DNA from: Tateyamaria omphalii
Lineage (GTDB): Bacteria; Pseudomonadota; Alphaproteobacteria; Rhodobacterales; Rhodobacteraceae
Reading direction: 5' to 3'
Assembly (NCBI RefSeq): GCF_001969365.1
Contig: NZ_CP019312.1
Coordinates: forward strand, 372,001-436,000
Length of the DNA stretch: 64,000 nucleotides
The stretch's first letter is position 1, and every line of letters starts with the position of its first letter. Position numbers and translations under genes: made by a program. The notes beneath the pieces were generated by a model. That model was not told the origin of the DNA, made no database searches, and saw only the letters and a program-made list of their open reading frames with translations. This document shows, in pieces, positions 27,557-35,145 of this stretch.

Positions 27557-28573
27557 ATGCGTGTTCCACCAACCAACCTGTCGCGCAATGCACGCCTATC
27601 CGTCGCGCCGATGATGGACTGGACGGATCGGCATTGCCGCTATCTGCACCGACAGCTGAGCAGGCATGTGCTGTTGTATACAGAAATGGTCACGGCAGCG
27701 GCCTTGGTCCGTGGCGGCGCCCTTCATTTATTGGACCACGATCACGCCGAACATCCCGTTGCTTTGCAACTGGGCGGTTCCGACCCGGTCGAACTGGCGC
27801 AGGCTGCCCGTTTGGGGGCTGCGGCAGGCTATGATGAGATCAACCTGAACTGCGGCTGTCCGTCCGATCGTGTCCAGTCCGGGACCTTCGGGGCGGTTCT
27901 CATGCGCGATCCCGCAACTGTTGCCGCCTGTGTGGCGGAGATGCGGGCTGCGATTGACGTGCCGGTCACCGTCAAGTGCCGCATCGGTGTCGATGACCAG
28001 GATCCCGAAGAGGTGCTGCCCGAATTCCTGTCCCGCATTGTTGCCGCCGGGTGCGAGCGGGTTACGATCCACGCGCGCAAGGCTTGGCTCAAGGGGCTGA
28101 GCCCCAAGGAAAATCGGGACATTCCACCTCTGGATTACGACCTCGTGCAGCGGATGAAGGAGCTTTTCCCCAATCTGCACATTTCCGTCAACGGCGGGGT
28201 CACATCGTTGGATCAAGCCGAACAGCTGCTGGACAGCGGGCTTGACGGTGTGATGGTCGGGCGGTCGGCTTACCACCAGCCGACGGATATCCTCGCACAG
28301 GCGGATCGCAGGATTTTCGGGTCTGGTGTGGACGGCTCTGCCGAGATGGCCGTCACCGCCATGATGCCCTATATCGAGGCCCATCTGACTGCGGGCGGGC
28401 GCCTGCACCAGATCACGCGGCACATGCTGGGCCTTTTTGCCGGGCGTCCCGGTGCCCGCGGATGGCGTCGCGTTCTCAGCGAAGGCGCGACGCGTGACGG
28501 GGCCGGGCCGGAGCTCGTGGACGCCGCCCTTGCCCACGTCACTGCACTGGCCCCTGACGCCAAAGCGGTGTAG
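27557..28573 (+). CDS. dusA: tRNA-dihydrouridine synthase A
   Basis: A flavin enzyme of 338 residues that reduces uridine to dihydrouridine in the tRNA D-loop. The FMN-binding start LSVAPMMDWTDRHCRYLHR is specific to the DusA group. The catalytic cysteine lies in INLNCGCPSDRVQSGTFGA, followed by VTVKCRIGVDD, ERVTIHARKAWLKGLSPKEN and the phosphate site VNGGVTS with DGVMVGRSAYHQP. The length is normal. It is divergent from the broken serine hydrolase gene across a 233-bp gap and 28 bases upstream of the TauE gene. Expression is expected to be constitutive. Confidence 0.97.
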   Translation: MRVPPTNLSRNARLSVAPMMDWTDRHCRYLHRQLSRHVLLYTEMVTAAALVRGGALHLLDHDHAEHPVALQLGGSDPVELAQAARLGAAAGYDEINLNCGCPSDRVQSGTFGAVLMRDPATVAACVAEMRAAIDVPVTVKCRIGVDDQDPEEVLPEFLSRIVAAGCERVTIHARKAWLKGLSPKENRDIPPLDYDLVQRMKELFPNLHISVNGGVTSLDQAEQLLDSGLDGVMVGRSAYHQPTDILAQADRRIFGSGVDGSAEMAVTAMMPYIEAHLTAGGRLHQITRHMLGLFAGRPGARGWRRVLSEGATRDGAGPELVDAALAHVTALAPDAKAV

Positions 28574-28601
28574 CACCGCGCGACGTTTCGTGGAGCAGCT
28601 G

Positions 28602-29423
28602 ATGCCGGACACCATTCTCCTTATCCAGATGTCGCTGGTCCTCGCGGGCATCGGCGGGTGCGCGGGTGTATTGGCCGGCCTCTTGGGGGTGGGCGGAGGC
28701 ATCGTGCTGGTCCCAGCATTCTTCTACGCATTCCAGACGCTTGGCTATAATGGACCGGACCTGATGCAGATGTGCCTGGCCACATCGCTGGCCACGATCA
28801 TCGTGACATCGGTACGCTCGGTCCTCAGCCACAACAAGAAAGGTGCCGTTGACTGGGACATCCTGAAAGGATGGGCGCCCGGCATCGTGATCGGCGCCGT
28901 ACTTGGCATGTTCTTGGTGGCGCAGCTGCGGTCAACGACGCTGCAGGCTATCTTCGGCATCCTCGCCCTTATCGTCGGGCTCTATATGGGGTTTGGTCGC
29001 GCAAGCTGGCGGTTGGGGGCGTCGATGCCCACGGGCGCGGGCCGCGCTGGCCTGTCACCCGCGATGGGGTTCCTGTCGGTGCTGATGGGCATCGGCGGTG
29101 GCAGTTTCGGTGTCCCGATGATGAGCCTCTTTTCCGTACCGATCCACCGCGCCGTCGCCACCGCCGCGGGCTTTGGCGTGCTGATCGCCGTACCCTCTGT
29201 CATCGGCTTCCTGCTGGTTGGGATTGAGGGGCCGGTGCCGCCTCTGACCATCGGCGCGGTCAACCTGATCGCCTTTGGTATCATCATCACGATGACCCTG
29301 ATCACCGCGCCCTGGGGTGTGAAATTGGCGCATGCGATGGATCCCGGCCCACTGAAACGGGTCTTTGCCGTGTTTCTAGTACTGGTCGCCCTCAATATGC
29401 TGCGCAGGGTTGTTCTGGGATGA
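28602..29423 (+). CDS. TauE/SafE-family membrane permease (copy 1)
   Basis: A 273-residue inner-membrane protein of the sulfite exporter TauE/SafE (DUF81) family with about eight helices. The duplicated family motif is visible as VLAGLLGVGGGIVLVPAFF near residue 25 and FLSVLMGIGGGSFGVPMMSLF near residue 160. Members export small sulfur anions or organosulfonate products in the cases known. The ATG at 28602 is chosen for GGAG six bases upstream; the frame is open into dusA without conserved residues. Its stop overlaps the start of the interrupted dioxygenase-like gene (ATGATG). Confidence 0.9.
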   Translation: MPDTILLIQMSLVLAGIGGCAGVLAGLLGVGGGIVLVPAFFYAFQTLGYNGPDLMQMCLATSLATIIVTSVRSVLSHNKKGAVDWDILKGWAPGIVIGAVLGMFLVAQLRSTTLQAIFGILALIVGLYMGFGRASWRLGASMPTGAGRAGLSPAMGFLSVLMGIGGGSFGVPMMSLFSVPIHRAVATAAGFGVLIAVPSVIGFLLVGIEGPVPPLTIGAVNLIAFGIIITMTLITAPWGVKLAHAMDPGPLKRVFAVFLVLVALNMLRRVVLG

Positions 29424-30157
29424 TGTCCCGCGACGGGTTTGTGGTCTTCGATCACGATCCATGAACGGCGCGCTGGGCCGAGGCTGCGCAGGAGGTCGCT
29501 GCAAACCTGGCGGAAAATCCGCAGATCCAAGCACGCAACTTGCGCCACGGCAACACGTGGTTTGTGGGCGTTGACCTGCTGCCAAACGACCCGGAAGGCG
29601 CCATCGACGGTGTCCCACTTGCAGGTCCTTGGCAAACTCACGTGCCCGACCTCCGGCTCCACCGGGCCCAGGTTTCGATTGTCTATCCCGGCTATCCCGC
29701 GCGTGATCCGGACCAGACCGAGGGCAATCATCGTTACCGGATAACCCGCTTGGCTGCCCATGTGGACGGTTTGCTGCCTGAAGGACCAGACCGCCGCCGG
29801 TTTCCGCGTGAGTTCCACGCGTACATCCTCGGGCTGCCGCTGACCGACGTACCCGCATCGCCAACAGTCGTATGGAAGGGAAGCCACGTCATCATGCAGG
29901 CTACTCTTGCCGACGCAATCGGGGACCGTGATCCTATGACCGTCGACGTGACAGATGCCTATCATGCCGCGCGACGCGAGGTGTTCCAACGGTGCGACGC
30001 CGTGCCAATGCGCGCCCGCCCGGGTCAGTCATTTCTGATCCACCGCATGGCGCTCCACGGCACCGCGCCATGGAACGGGCCCTCGGGCGCAAGGCGTATG
30101 ATCGCCTTTTTCCGCCCGGACGTCTCAGAACCTCGGGACTGGCTGCGCGATCTGTGA
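29420..30157 (+). pseudogene. 2-oxoglutarate dioxygenase-like (PhyH-type) gene with an early stop
   Basis: The frame beginning at ATG 29420, coupled to the TauE stop, reads MMSRDGFVVFDHDP and then hits TGA (29462-29464) at codon 15. Translation after the TGA continues as TARWAEAAQEVAANLAENP and runs open to 30157. One change, TGG to TGA, would explain it. The body has the layout of a non-haem iron oxygenase: AAHVDG as a likely HxD pair and SFLIHRMALHGTAPW with a distal His, ending GARRMIAFFRP. Reinitiation at ATG 29540 would give a 205-residue product lacking the N-terminal strands but keeping the putative ligands. The exact family is uncertain. Confidence 0.75.
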
Positions 30158-30228
30158 CGCAGAGAGTGCATCGAAATTGCCGCGATTTCCCTTTTTGCCA
30201 ACGCGTTTGCGCGCCTGAAAAGAGCCGA

Positions 30229-30243
30229 AGACTGCTTCAGTCT
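30229..30243 (-). terminator. Possible hairpin between convergent genes
   Basis: AGACTG and CAGTCT form a 6-bp stem with a 3-base loop just past the stop of the DUF1289 gene. On the - strand a TTTT follows after about eight bases. It is a weak candidate for ending the ccmI-ruvX-DUF1289 transcript. Confidence 0.3.
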
Positions 30244-30246
30244 CCG

Positions 30247-30489
30247 TTACCGTTTCAAACGAGCGGCACGTCCACCGCGTCGCCCCTTGGGCGCCGCGTC
30301 ACGGTTCGGCAGATCCGACATGATCGCGCGCCGTTCCTCGGCGCTCATCCGGCTCCATCCGCCAATCTCGTCAATGGAGCGCGCGCAGCCCGTGCACAGC
30401 CGCGTCTCGGGATGGATCACGCAGATCTGCACGCACGGGCTTTCGATCTCGTTGCGTTTCCAAACCACTGAACTTGGTACGTCGGTCAT
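30247..30489 (-). CDS. DUF1289 small cysteine protein
   Basis: An 80-residue protein with the DUF1289 signature: SPCVQICVIHPETRLCTGCARSIDEIGGW followed here by a basic tail rich in Arg and Gly. The four cysteines (CxxxC and CxxC) suggest a metal site such as zinc or iron-sulfur. It overlaps ruvX by four bases and is the last gene of the ccmI-ruvX unit, an order common in this bacterial group. Function unknown. Confidence 0.88.
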   Translation of the reverse strand: MTDVPSSVVWKRNEIESPCVQICVIHPETRLCTGCARSIDEIGGWSRMSAEERRAIMSDLPNRDAAPKGRRGGRAARLKR

Positions 30490-30962
30490 GCCTGCCTCTT
30501 TATCGCTGCCAGCCGATCCAGCAGTCCTTGCAGGATATAGCCTGCGGCCACGTGATCAATCACCTCGGCGCGACGTTTACGGGTCGTATCCGCCTCAAGA
30601 AGCGCTTTTTCCGCGGCAACCGTGCTTAGCCGTTCGTCCCAGAATGTAATCGGGCCATCCCACAACCGTTCGAAATTCCGGGCAAAGGCGCGGGTGGATT
30701 GGCAGCGCGGCCCCTCGGTCCCGTCCATGTTGCGGGGCAGGCCAAGCACAATGCCACCCACCCGCCGTGCGGCGATGATCTCCTGCAAGCGCGCGGCATC
30801 CACACCAAACTTCTTGCGACGCACGGTCTCAAGCGGCGTAGCCACGGACCAGAATGTATCTGACACCGCCACGCCAATGGTCTTGTCGCCCAGATCGAGG
30901 CCGATGAGGGCCTGCATCGGGGGCAGGGCGGTCACAAAGGCCTCCGTATCGTCGGTGATCAT
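30486..30962 (-). CDS. ruvX: Holliday junction resolvase-like RuvX (YqgF)
   Basis: A 158-residue RNase H-fold protein. The first catalytic Asp lies in ALIGLDLGDKTIGVAVSD, the mid-domain strand is VGGIVLGLPRNMDGTEGPR, and the last acidic region contains FWDERLSTVAAEKAL and VIDHVAAGYILQGLLD. YqgF proteins are implicated in pre-16S rRNA processing and possibly junction resolution. It overlaps both neighbours by ATGA, so it is translated with ccmI and the DUF1289 protein. Confidence 0.95.
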   Translation of the reverse strand: MITDDTEAFVTALPPMQALIGLDLGDKTIGVAVSDTFWSVATPLETVRRKKFGVDAARLQEIIAARRVGGIVLGLPRNMDGTEGPRCQSTRAFARNFERLWDGPITFWDERLSTVAAEKALLEADTTRKRRAEVIDHVAAGYILQGLLDRLAAIKRQA

Positions 30963-32176
30963 TCGAGGCCTACGCGGTCGGCCACTTCGCTCAGAATGTC
31001 CCCGGCACGTGGGTCGTCACCGAACACGTCGCGGGCGTTGATCAGAATGGCGCGGGCCTGCTCCATCTGACCCAACACACCAAGGGCCGAGATCAGCTGC
31101 GCCCAGTCTTCAACCGGGCCACCCTCGGTCGCGAGCCTGTCGGACAAGCCAGACACCATGCCCTGGATCATCTCCATGCGCTCTGCCGGGCTCAGGTTTT
31201 CGGCTGCTTCGATCTGGTCGGCATTGGGTCCACGGCCCGTGCCGATGGCAGGCAGGGCATAGTTCACCCCGGCGCGTATGGCGATGTCCTCGATCTGGGA
31301 CGAAACGGGGCCAATCCACGGGGCGTCTGCCGGGCCTTCCCGCAACAGCTGGTCCCATATGCGCAGCGCCGTATCCGGGCGCCCGGTCTGTGCATTCATC
31401 AGGCCATAATAATAGCGGGAAGGTCCGTCCGTCGGATCCATCGACAAGGCGCGCTCCAACACCCCCTCCGCCTCTGGCGAGACATAGCCGCCAGCCGCCA
31501 GGATCATCAGATCCGCATATTCTGAAAAGTCGGATGCGGTCGCATCGGCGCCCTTCAGGCTGATCACCTGCGCCTTGGCGGCATGGGCGCGCGCAAAGTT
31601 ACCAAGCCGCCCCTCGGCCCGGCTGAGCAATTCGTGGCCTTGAATGTCGCCCGGGCGCGTCGTGACAGCCTGCCGCAATTGCTCGACCAGCGCGACATAG
31701 TCAGGATCGACATCTGTGGGTGGAGGGCGTTGATCCAGGCTGGCCTCCGCCGCTTGCTGACTGGGGCGCTCCTCACGCAGGATCTGCGCCGCTTCGATCC
31801 GATCGGCCAGAGCCAGATCGCCGTACCCCGGCGCGCCCAGCTCGTTGTAGATCACGTAAGAGCCGACCACGATCGCACCGATGGTGAGCCCGAGCGTGAC
31901 ATACCCGCCCGAGCCGTCCAGCTTCTGCTCTTGCTTTTGCAGGGCCGCATCGGCGGCCAGGATGCGCCGCGACACTTCGGTGCGCACCCGGTCGGCATCG
32001 GCTTCGGACACCACGCCGCGGGCCAGATCCCGGTCCACCTCGCGCAATTGATCCCGGTACACGTCCAGATCATACGCCGCCGGCGGGCGGTCCCCGACTG
32101 AACCACGCAACATCGCACGGGCCAGCGTTGCCAGAACCACAAGGGTCAAAAGGGCCGTCACAATCCAGAAATACAT
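30959..32176 (-). CDS. ccmI: Cytochrome c biogenesis protein CcmI
   Basis: A 405-residue membrane protein that presents apocytochrome c to the haem ligation complex. It has an N-terminal helix (MYFWIVTALLTLVVLATLA), a cytoplasmic coiled-coil-like loop with YRDQLREVDRDLARGVVSEA (the diagnostic CcmI segment), a second helix near residues 95-115, and a periplasmic TPR domain (HELLSRAEGRLGNFARAHAA and YYYGLMNAQTGRPDTALRIW). The start at 32176 opens on the first helix; an ATG at 32191 is possible. The start of ccmA lies at the far right end of the window, so the Ccm genes are split over at least two loci. Confidence 0.94.
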   Translation of the reverse strand: MYFWIVTALLTLVVLATLARAMLRGSVGDRPPAAYDLDVYRDQLREVDRDLARGVVSEADADRVRTEVSRRILAADAALQKQEQKLDGSGGYVTLGLTIGAIVVGSYVIYNELGAPGYGDLALADRIEAAQILREERPSQQAAEASLDQRPPPTDVDPDYVALVEQLRQAVTTRPGDIQGHELLSRAEGRLGNFARAHAAKAQVISLKGADATASDFSEYADLMILAAGGYVSPEAEGVLERALSMDPTDGPSRYYYGLMNAQTGRPDTALRIWDQLLREGPADAPWIGPVSSQIEDIAIRAGVNYALPAIGTGRGPNADQIEAAENLSPAERMEMIQGMVSGLSDRLATEGGPVEDWAQLISALGVLGQMEQARAILINARDVFGDDPRAGDILSEVADRVGLE

Positions 32177-32251
32177 GCGCCTCACATCCAAGCTCTGAGG
32201 TCATGTAACCCCTGCATGCGCCACGCAAAAGGGGCGATGTCCGGCCCGTGT

Positions 32252-32278
32252 TGTCGCAGGACATGCGGCCGTGTCGCA
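32252..32278. repeat. Direct repeat TGTCGCA upstream of soxB
   Basis: TGTCGCA occurs at 32252-32258 and 32272-32278, exactly 20 bases apart (two helical turns), about 105-130 bases before the soxB start and in the divergent ccmI/soxB gap. The spacing suits an activator binding one face of the DNA. No regulator gene is adjacent. The rest of this gap contains a T6 run near 32310 and nothing else I can assign. Confidence 0.35.
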
Positions 32279-32382
32279 AATCCGTCAAAAAGCGACGCGG
32301 GCGCGGCCCCTTTTTTCGGGCGCAAAGGCGATTAAAACGTCAGAAATCCGCATCGCGATTCCAAGGTTCCAGACGGCTGCCC

Positions 32383-33627
32383 ATGAAACGATACTCTGCC
32401 TTTGCCATCGCCCGAGAGGCCGCGCGCTACCACATTGGCTGGGAACGGGCCTGGCGCGCGCCTGAGCCAAAGAAGAAATACGATGTGATCATCGTTGGGG
32501 CGGGTGGGCATGGCCTGGCCACCGCCTATTACCTGGGCAAGAATTTTGGCATCACGAACGTGGCGATCCTGGAAAAGGGATGGCTCGGCGGCGGCAATAC
32601 GGGCCGGAACACCACGATCATCCGCTCCAATTACCTGCAGGACCCGTCGGCGGCGATCTACGAAAAATCGCGCAGCCTCTACGAGACGATGAGCCAGGAC
32701 CTGAATTATAATGTCATGTTCAGCCCCCGCGGTGTGATCATGCTGGCCCAGACCCACCACGAGGTCCGTGGCTACCAGCGCACGGCCCATGCCAACGCGC
32801 TGCAAGGTGTAAAGACCGAGTTTATCGGTCCCGAAAAGGTCAAGGAACTGGTGCCGATCATTCATCTGGATGGCCCGCGCTATCCGGTCATGGGGGGCCT
32901 CTGGCAAGCGCGCGGCGGTACGGCGCGGCATGACGCGGTGGCCTGGGGCTACGCGCGCGCATGTTCCGACATGGGCATGGACGTGATCCAGCAATGCGAA
33001 GTCACCGCCATTCGCCGCGAGGGCGACACGGTCGTGGGCGTCGATACGTCCAGGGGCGCCATCGACTGCGACAAGCTGGGCATCGTCGTAGCGGGTCATT
33101 CTGGCCACCTGGCCGACATGGCTGGCTTCCGTCTGCCAATCGAATCCGTCGCTCTGCAGGCGCTGGTGTCCGAACCGATCAAACCCTGCATGGATGTTGT
33201 GGTAATGGCCAACACGGTCCACGGCTACATGAGCCAGTCCGACAAGGGCGAGATGGTCATCGGCGGCGGCACCGACGGCTACAACAATTACACCCAGCGC
33301 GGGTCGTTCCACCATATCGAAGAGACCGTCCGCGCGCTGGTCGAGACGTTCCCGATGATTAGCCGCCTCAAGATGTTGCGGCAATGGGGCGGAATTGTGG
33401 ACGTGACGGGCGACCGCTCGCCCATCCTGTCGAAAACGCCCGTGGACGGCGTGTTCATCAACTGCGGCTGGGGCACCGGCGGGTTCAAGGCGATCCCGGG
33501 CTCCGGCTGGGCCATGGCCGAACTGATGGCCAAAGGCCGGTCACCGCTGACCGACGCGTTCGGGCTCAACCGCTTCCGCGAGGGCCGGTTCATCGACGAA
33601 AGCGTCGCCGCGGGGGTCGCGCATTGA
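32383..33627 (+). CDS. soxB: Sarcosine oxidase subunit beta
   Basis: The catalytic flavin subunit of heterotetrameric sarcosine oxidase, 414 residues (usual length about 415). It oxidises N-methylglycine to glycine, passing the methyl group to tetrahydrofolate or releasing formaldehyde. Visible are the leader RYSAFAIAREAARYHIGWERAW, the dinucleotide loop VIIVGAGGHGLATAYYLGK, GNTGRNTTIIRSNYLQ with the conserved arginine region, and the C-terminal INCGWGTGGFKAIPGSGWAMAELMA. The start at 32383 matches the family N-terminus. The other three subunit genes begin 1.1 kb downstream instead of directly after. Confidence 0.97.
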   Translation: MKRYSAFAIAREAARYHIGWERAWRAPEPKKKYDVIIVGAGGHGLATAYYLGKNFGITNVAILEKGWLGGGNTGRNTTIIRSNYLQDPSAAIYEKSRSLYETMSQDLNYNVMFSPRGVIMLAQTHHEVRGYQRTAHANALQGVKTEFIGPEKVKELVPIIHLDGPRYPVMGGLWQARGGTARHDAVAWGYARACSDMGMDVIQQCEVTAIRREGDTVVGVDTSRGAIDCDKLGIVVAGHSGHLADMAGFRLPIESVALQALVSEPIKPCMDVVVMANTVHGYMSQSDKGEMVIGGGTDGYNNYTQRGSFHHIEETVRALVETFPMISRLKMLRQWGGIVDVTGDRSPILSKTPVDGVFINCGWGTGGFKAIPGSGWAMAELMAKGRSPLTDAFGLNRFREGRFIDESVAAGVAH

Positions 33628-33660
33628 GCGCGCTCCACTACACCTCATCGCATTGGCAGA

Positions 33661-33682
33661 GGGCGGTTCGTCGGAACCGCCC
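33661..33682 (+). terminator. Strong hairpin after soxB
   Basis: GGGCGGTTC and GAACCGCCC form a perfect 9-bp stem with a GTCG loop, 33 bases after the soxB stop. No direct T-run follows, though the next bases include TTTCCCTTT. It may end or slow the soxB transcript before the small membrane-protein genes, or protect its 3' end. Confidence 0.5.
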
Positions 33683-33733
33683 CGCCAGTCGCGACGTTTC
33701 CCTTTCGATACACATTTCGAAAGGATCAATGAC

Positions 33734-33985
33734 ATGTCGAGCACGGAAGACACTGGCACGAACCACACAACCACGACCACAACCACGAATTCCGGCGGGA
33801 ACTCGGGCCTTGCCTTTGTCGTTGGGGTTCTTGTCGTCGTGGTCGCCGGAATGGCCTATTTCATGTTTGCCGGTGGCGAAAACGCACCCAGCGATGACCT
33901 CACGATCACGATTGAAGGCGCAGGCGCCGCTGTCGAGGGGGCCGCAACCGAAGTTGAAGGCGCCGTGTCAGGCGAAGGCAACTGA
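33734..33985 (+). CDS. Small membrane protein, Thr-rich N-terminus
   Basis: An 83-residue protein of unknown function. It starts MSSTEDTGTNHTTTTTTTNS, encoded by an ACN-triplet run, followed by one strongly hydrophobic helix (GLAFVVGVLVVVVAGMAYFMF) and an acidic tail with alternating AVEGAATEVEGAVSG. AAAGGA stands nine bases before the ATG. The predicted topology is a single-pass inner-membrane protein with a short acidic tail. It is one of three small genes lying between soxB and soxD. Confidence 0.7.
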   Translation: MSSTEDTGTNHTTTTTTTNSGGNSGLAFVVGVLVVVVAGMAYFMFAGGENAPSDDLTITIEGAGAAVEGAATEVEGAVSGEGN

Positions 33986-34010
33986 TCTTCTCACTGCACA
34001 TACAAAATCC

Positions 34011-34032
34011 GGCGCAGCGAAGATGCTGCGTC
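34011..34032. terminator. Hairpin between convergent small genes
   Basis: GGCGCAGC and GCTGCGTC pair (one G-T wobble) around a 6-base loop, midway between the convergent stops at 33985 and 34053. No clear T-run on either side. A bidirectional terminator is plausible. Confidence 0.35.
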
Positions 34033-34052
34033 CAGAGGAAAAGGCGCGTGGC

Positions 34053-34238
34053 TCAGTCGTGCGTCTTTTCCCCTTCGCCCGCGGCAGAGCCAAAGGCGAT
34101 AAGGTTTGCAACGTCGACCTCGCGCCCTCCGCGCGCCTCAAGCCGTTTTGCAGCCGCACGGCGTTCGAGCATAAACATGATGACCGCGCCCACTGCGATC
34201 GCGCCAAAGACCAGGATGGCGCCGGTTGTATGATCCAT
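34053..34238 (-). CDS. Small membrane protein, leftward
   Basis: A 61-residue protein: MDHTTGAILVFGAIAVGAVI with one N-terminal membrane helix, then a basic linker (LERRAAAKRLEARGG) and a mixed tail. AGGAG lies six bases upstream of the ATG, a strong ribosome site supporting expression. It is oriented against the flanking sarcosine oxidase genes. Function unknown. Confidence 0.65.
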   Translation of the reverse strand: MDHTTGAILVFGAIAVGAVIMFMLERRAAAKRLEARGGREVDVANLIAFGSAAGEGEKTHD

Positions 34239-34438
34239 GGTGATCTCCTGTCAACTTTGGTTGACAGTGGCACAGAATCGCCGCTCAGGTCACGCAAAAT
34301 CACCAAACAGGCGGAACGCAGCCGCTCATTTTGTACCAAACCGGCTGCCCTCGGCCCGTTTTCGGCCCCATCCGACGCTTCAATTGCGCACAACCGTCCC
34401 AATGCTGACATGAAGTCCCAGAAAACGGAGGCTTACCC

Positions 34439-34657
34439 ATGTCAGACTATCCAAACCCGAATATCCATCGCGGCGACGGCGTGTCGGGCCGCGGGCTGCT
34501 TATCTCCTTTGCGGTCATCGTGGCCGTCGTCGCCCTGCTGGCCGTCCTCGGCTCTGTCGGATCCGGCGGTCGCGAAGGCGCGCCCACACAGGATGCCATC
34601 GCACCGGCGGCAATCGACTCGACAGGCGCTGCAGGTATGGCGGTACCAACCGAATAA
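34439..34657 (+). CDS. Small membrane protein
   Basis: A 72-residue protein with a short polar start (MSDYPNPNIHRGDGVSGRG), one membrane helix (LLISFAVIVAVVALLAVLG) and a Gly/Ala-rich tail. GGAGG lies seven bases before the ATG. Its layout resembles the Thr-rich protein at 33734, though they are not clearly homologous. An intrinsic terminator follows its stop. Function unknown. Confidence 0.7.
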   Translation: MSDYPNPNIHRGDGVSGRGLLISFAVIVAVVALLAVLGSVGSGGREGAPTQDAIAPAAIDSTGAAGMAVPTE

Positions 34658-34685
34658 CTCCTCCCCAACTATTCGGACCGCACAA

Positions 34686-34713
34686 GGCGGGCGTCTTCGG
34701 ACGTCCGCCTTTT
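34686..34713 (+). terminator. Intrinsic terminator with TTCG loop, just upstream of soxD
   Basis: A 10-bp stem GGCGGGCGTC / GACGTCCGCC with one G-T wobble, a stable TTCG tetraloop and a following TTTT. It ends 31 bases before the soxD start codon, so it would terminate transcripts from the small-protein gene and any soxB read-through, unless it acts as an attenuator. Confidence 0.75.
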
Positions 34714-34744
34714 GCGTGTCCGCACCAGCCATCGGAGCGCGCGC

Positions 34745-35074
34745 ATGCTGATCCTGACCTGCCCCGTATGCGGCGTTACAGCCGAAGAAACCGAGTTTCA
34801 CGCAGGCGGCGAGGCGCATCTGACCCGCTTCGGACCCGGATCGTCGGACGATGATTTCGAAACCTACCTCTTCATGCGCGAAAACCCGAAGGGCGTGCAT
34901 TTCGAACGCTGGCGCCACGTCTACGGATGCGGCAAGTGGTTCCACGCCGCACGGTGCACCACCACGCTCGAAGTCTTCGGCACCTATTCCGCTCAGGTGA
35001 CCCAACCGCCGCAAGAGATCCTCGACACGATCTCGAAAAAGCGTCCCGGCTGGACGTGGAGGAACTTCGCCTGA
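34745..35074 (+). CDS. soxD: Sarcosine oxidase subunit delta
   Basis: The small zinc-binding subunit, 109 residues. Zinc ligands are visible: CPVC near residues 6-9 (MLILTCPVCGVTAEETEFH) and the later YGCGKWFHAARCTTT with Cys and His. The DFETYLFMRENPKG stretch is conserved in the family. The ATG at 34745 fits the family N-terminus; the longer frame runs into the terminator stem. A 23-codon open frame bridges its stop to the soxA start. Confidence 0.95.
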   Translation: MLILTCPVCGVTAEETEFHAGGEAHLTRFGPGSSDDDFETYLFMRENPKGVHFERWRHVYGCGKWFHAARCTTTLEVFGTYSAQVTQPPQEILDTISKKRPGWTWRNFA

Positions 35075-35145
35075 TGTTTCTTCTGACCAAAAATACCACC
35101 GCCGGAGGCTCCGACGCCTCTGCCCGCGACAAGGCCCGAACATGA
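35074..35145 (+). CDS. Putative 23-codon coupling ORF between soxD and soxA
   Basis: The frame begins at an ATG that overlaps the soxD stop (TGATG) and ends in a TGA that overlaps the soxA start (ATGA). The peptide is MFLLTKNTTAGGSDASARD plus four residues, with no recognisable feature. The underlying DNA resembles a short repeat also seen near 63880, so the frame may be accidental. If translated it would couple soxD to soxA. Confidence 0.3.
   Translation: MFLLTKNTTAGGSDASARDKART

Noticed and set aside
33764..33790. The ACN triplet run could be a microsatellite or a phase-variable tract.
   Set aside because: The triplets are mixed (ACA, ACC, ACG) and in frame, encoding a short Thr stretch. 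There is no homopolymer or exact repeat likely to slip.
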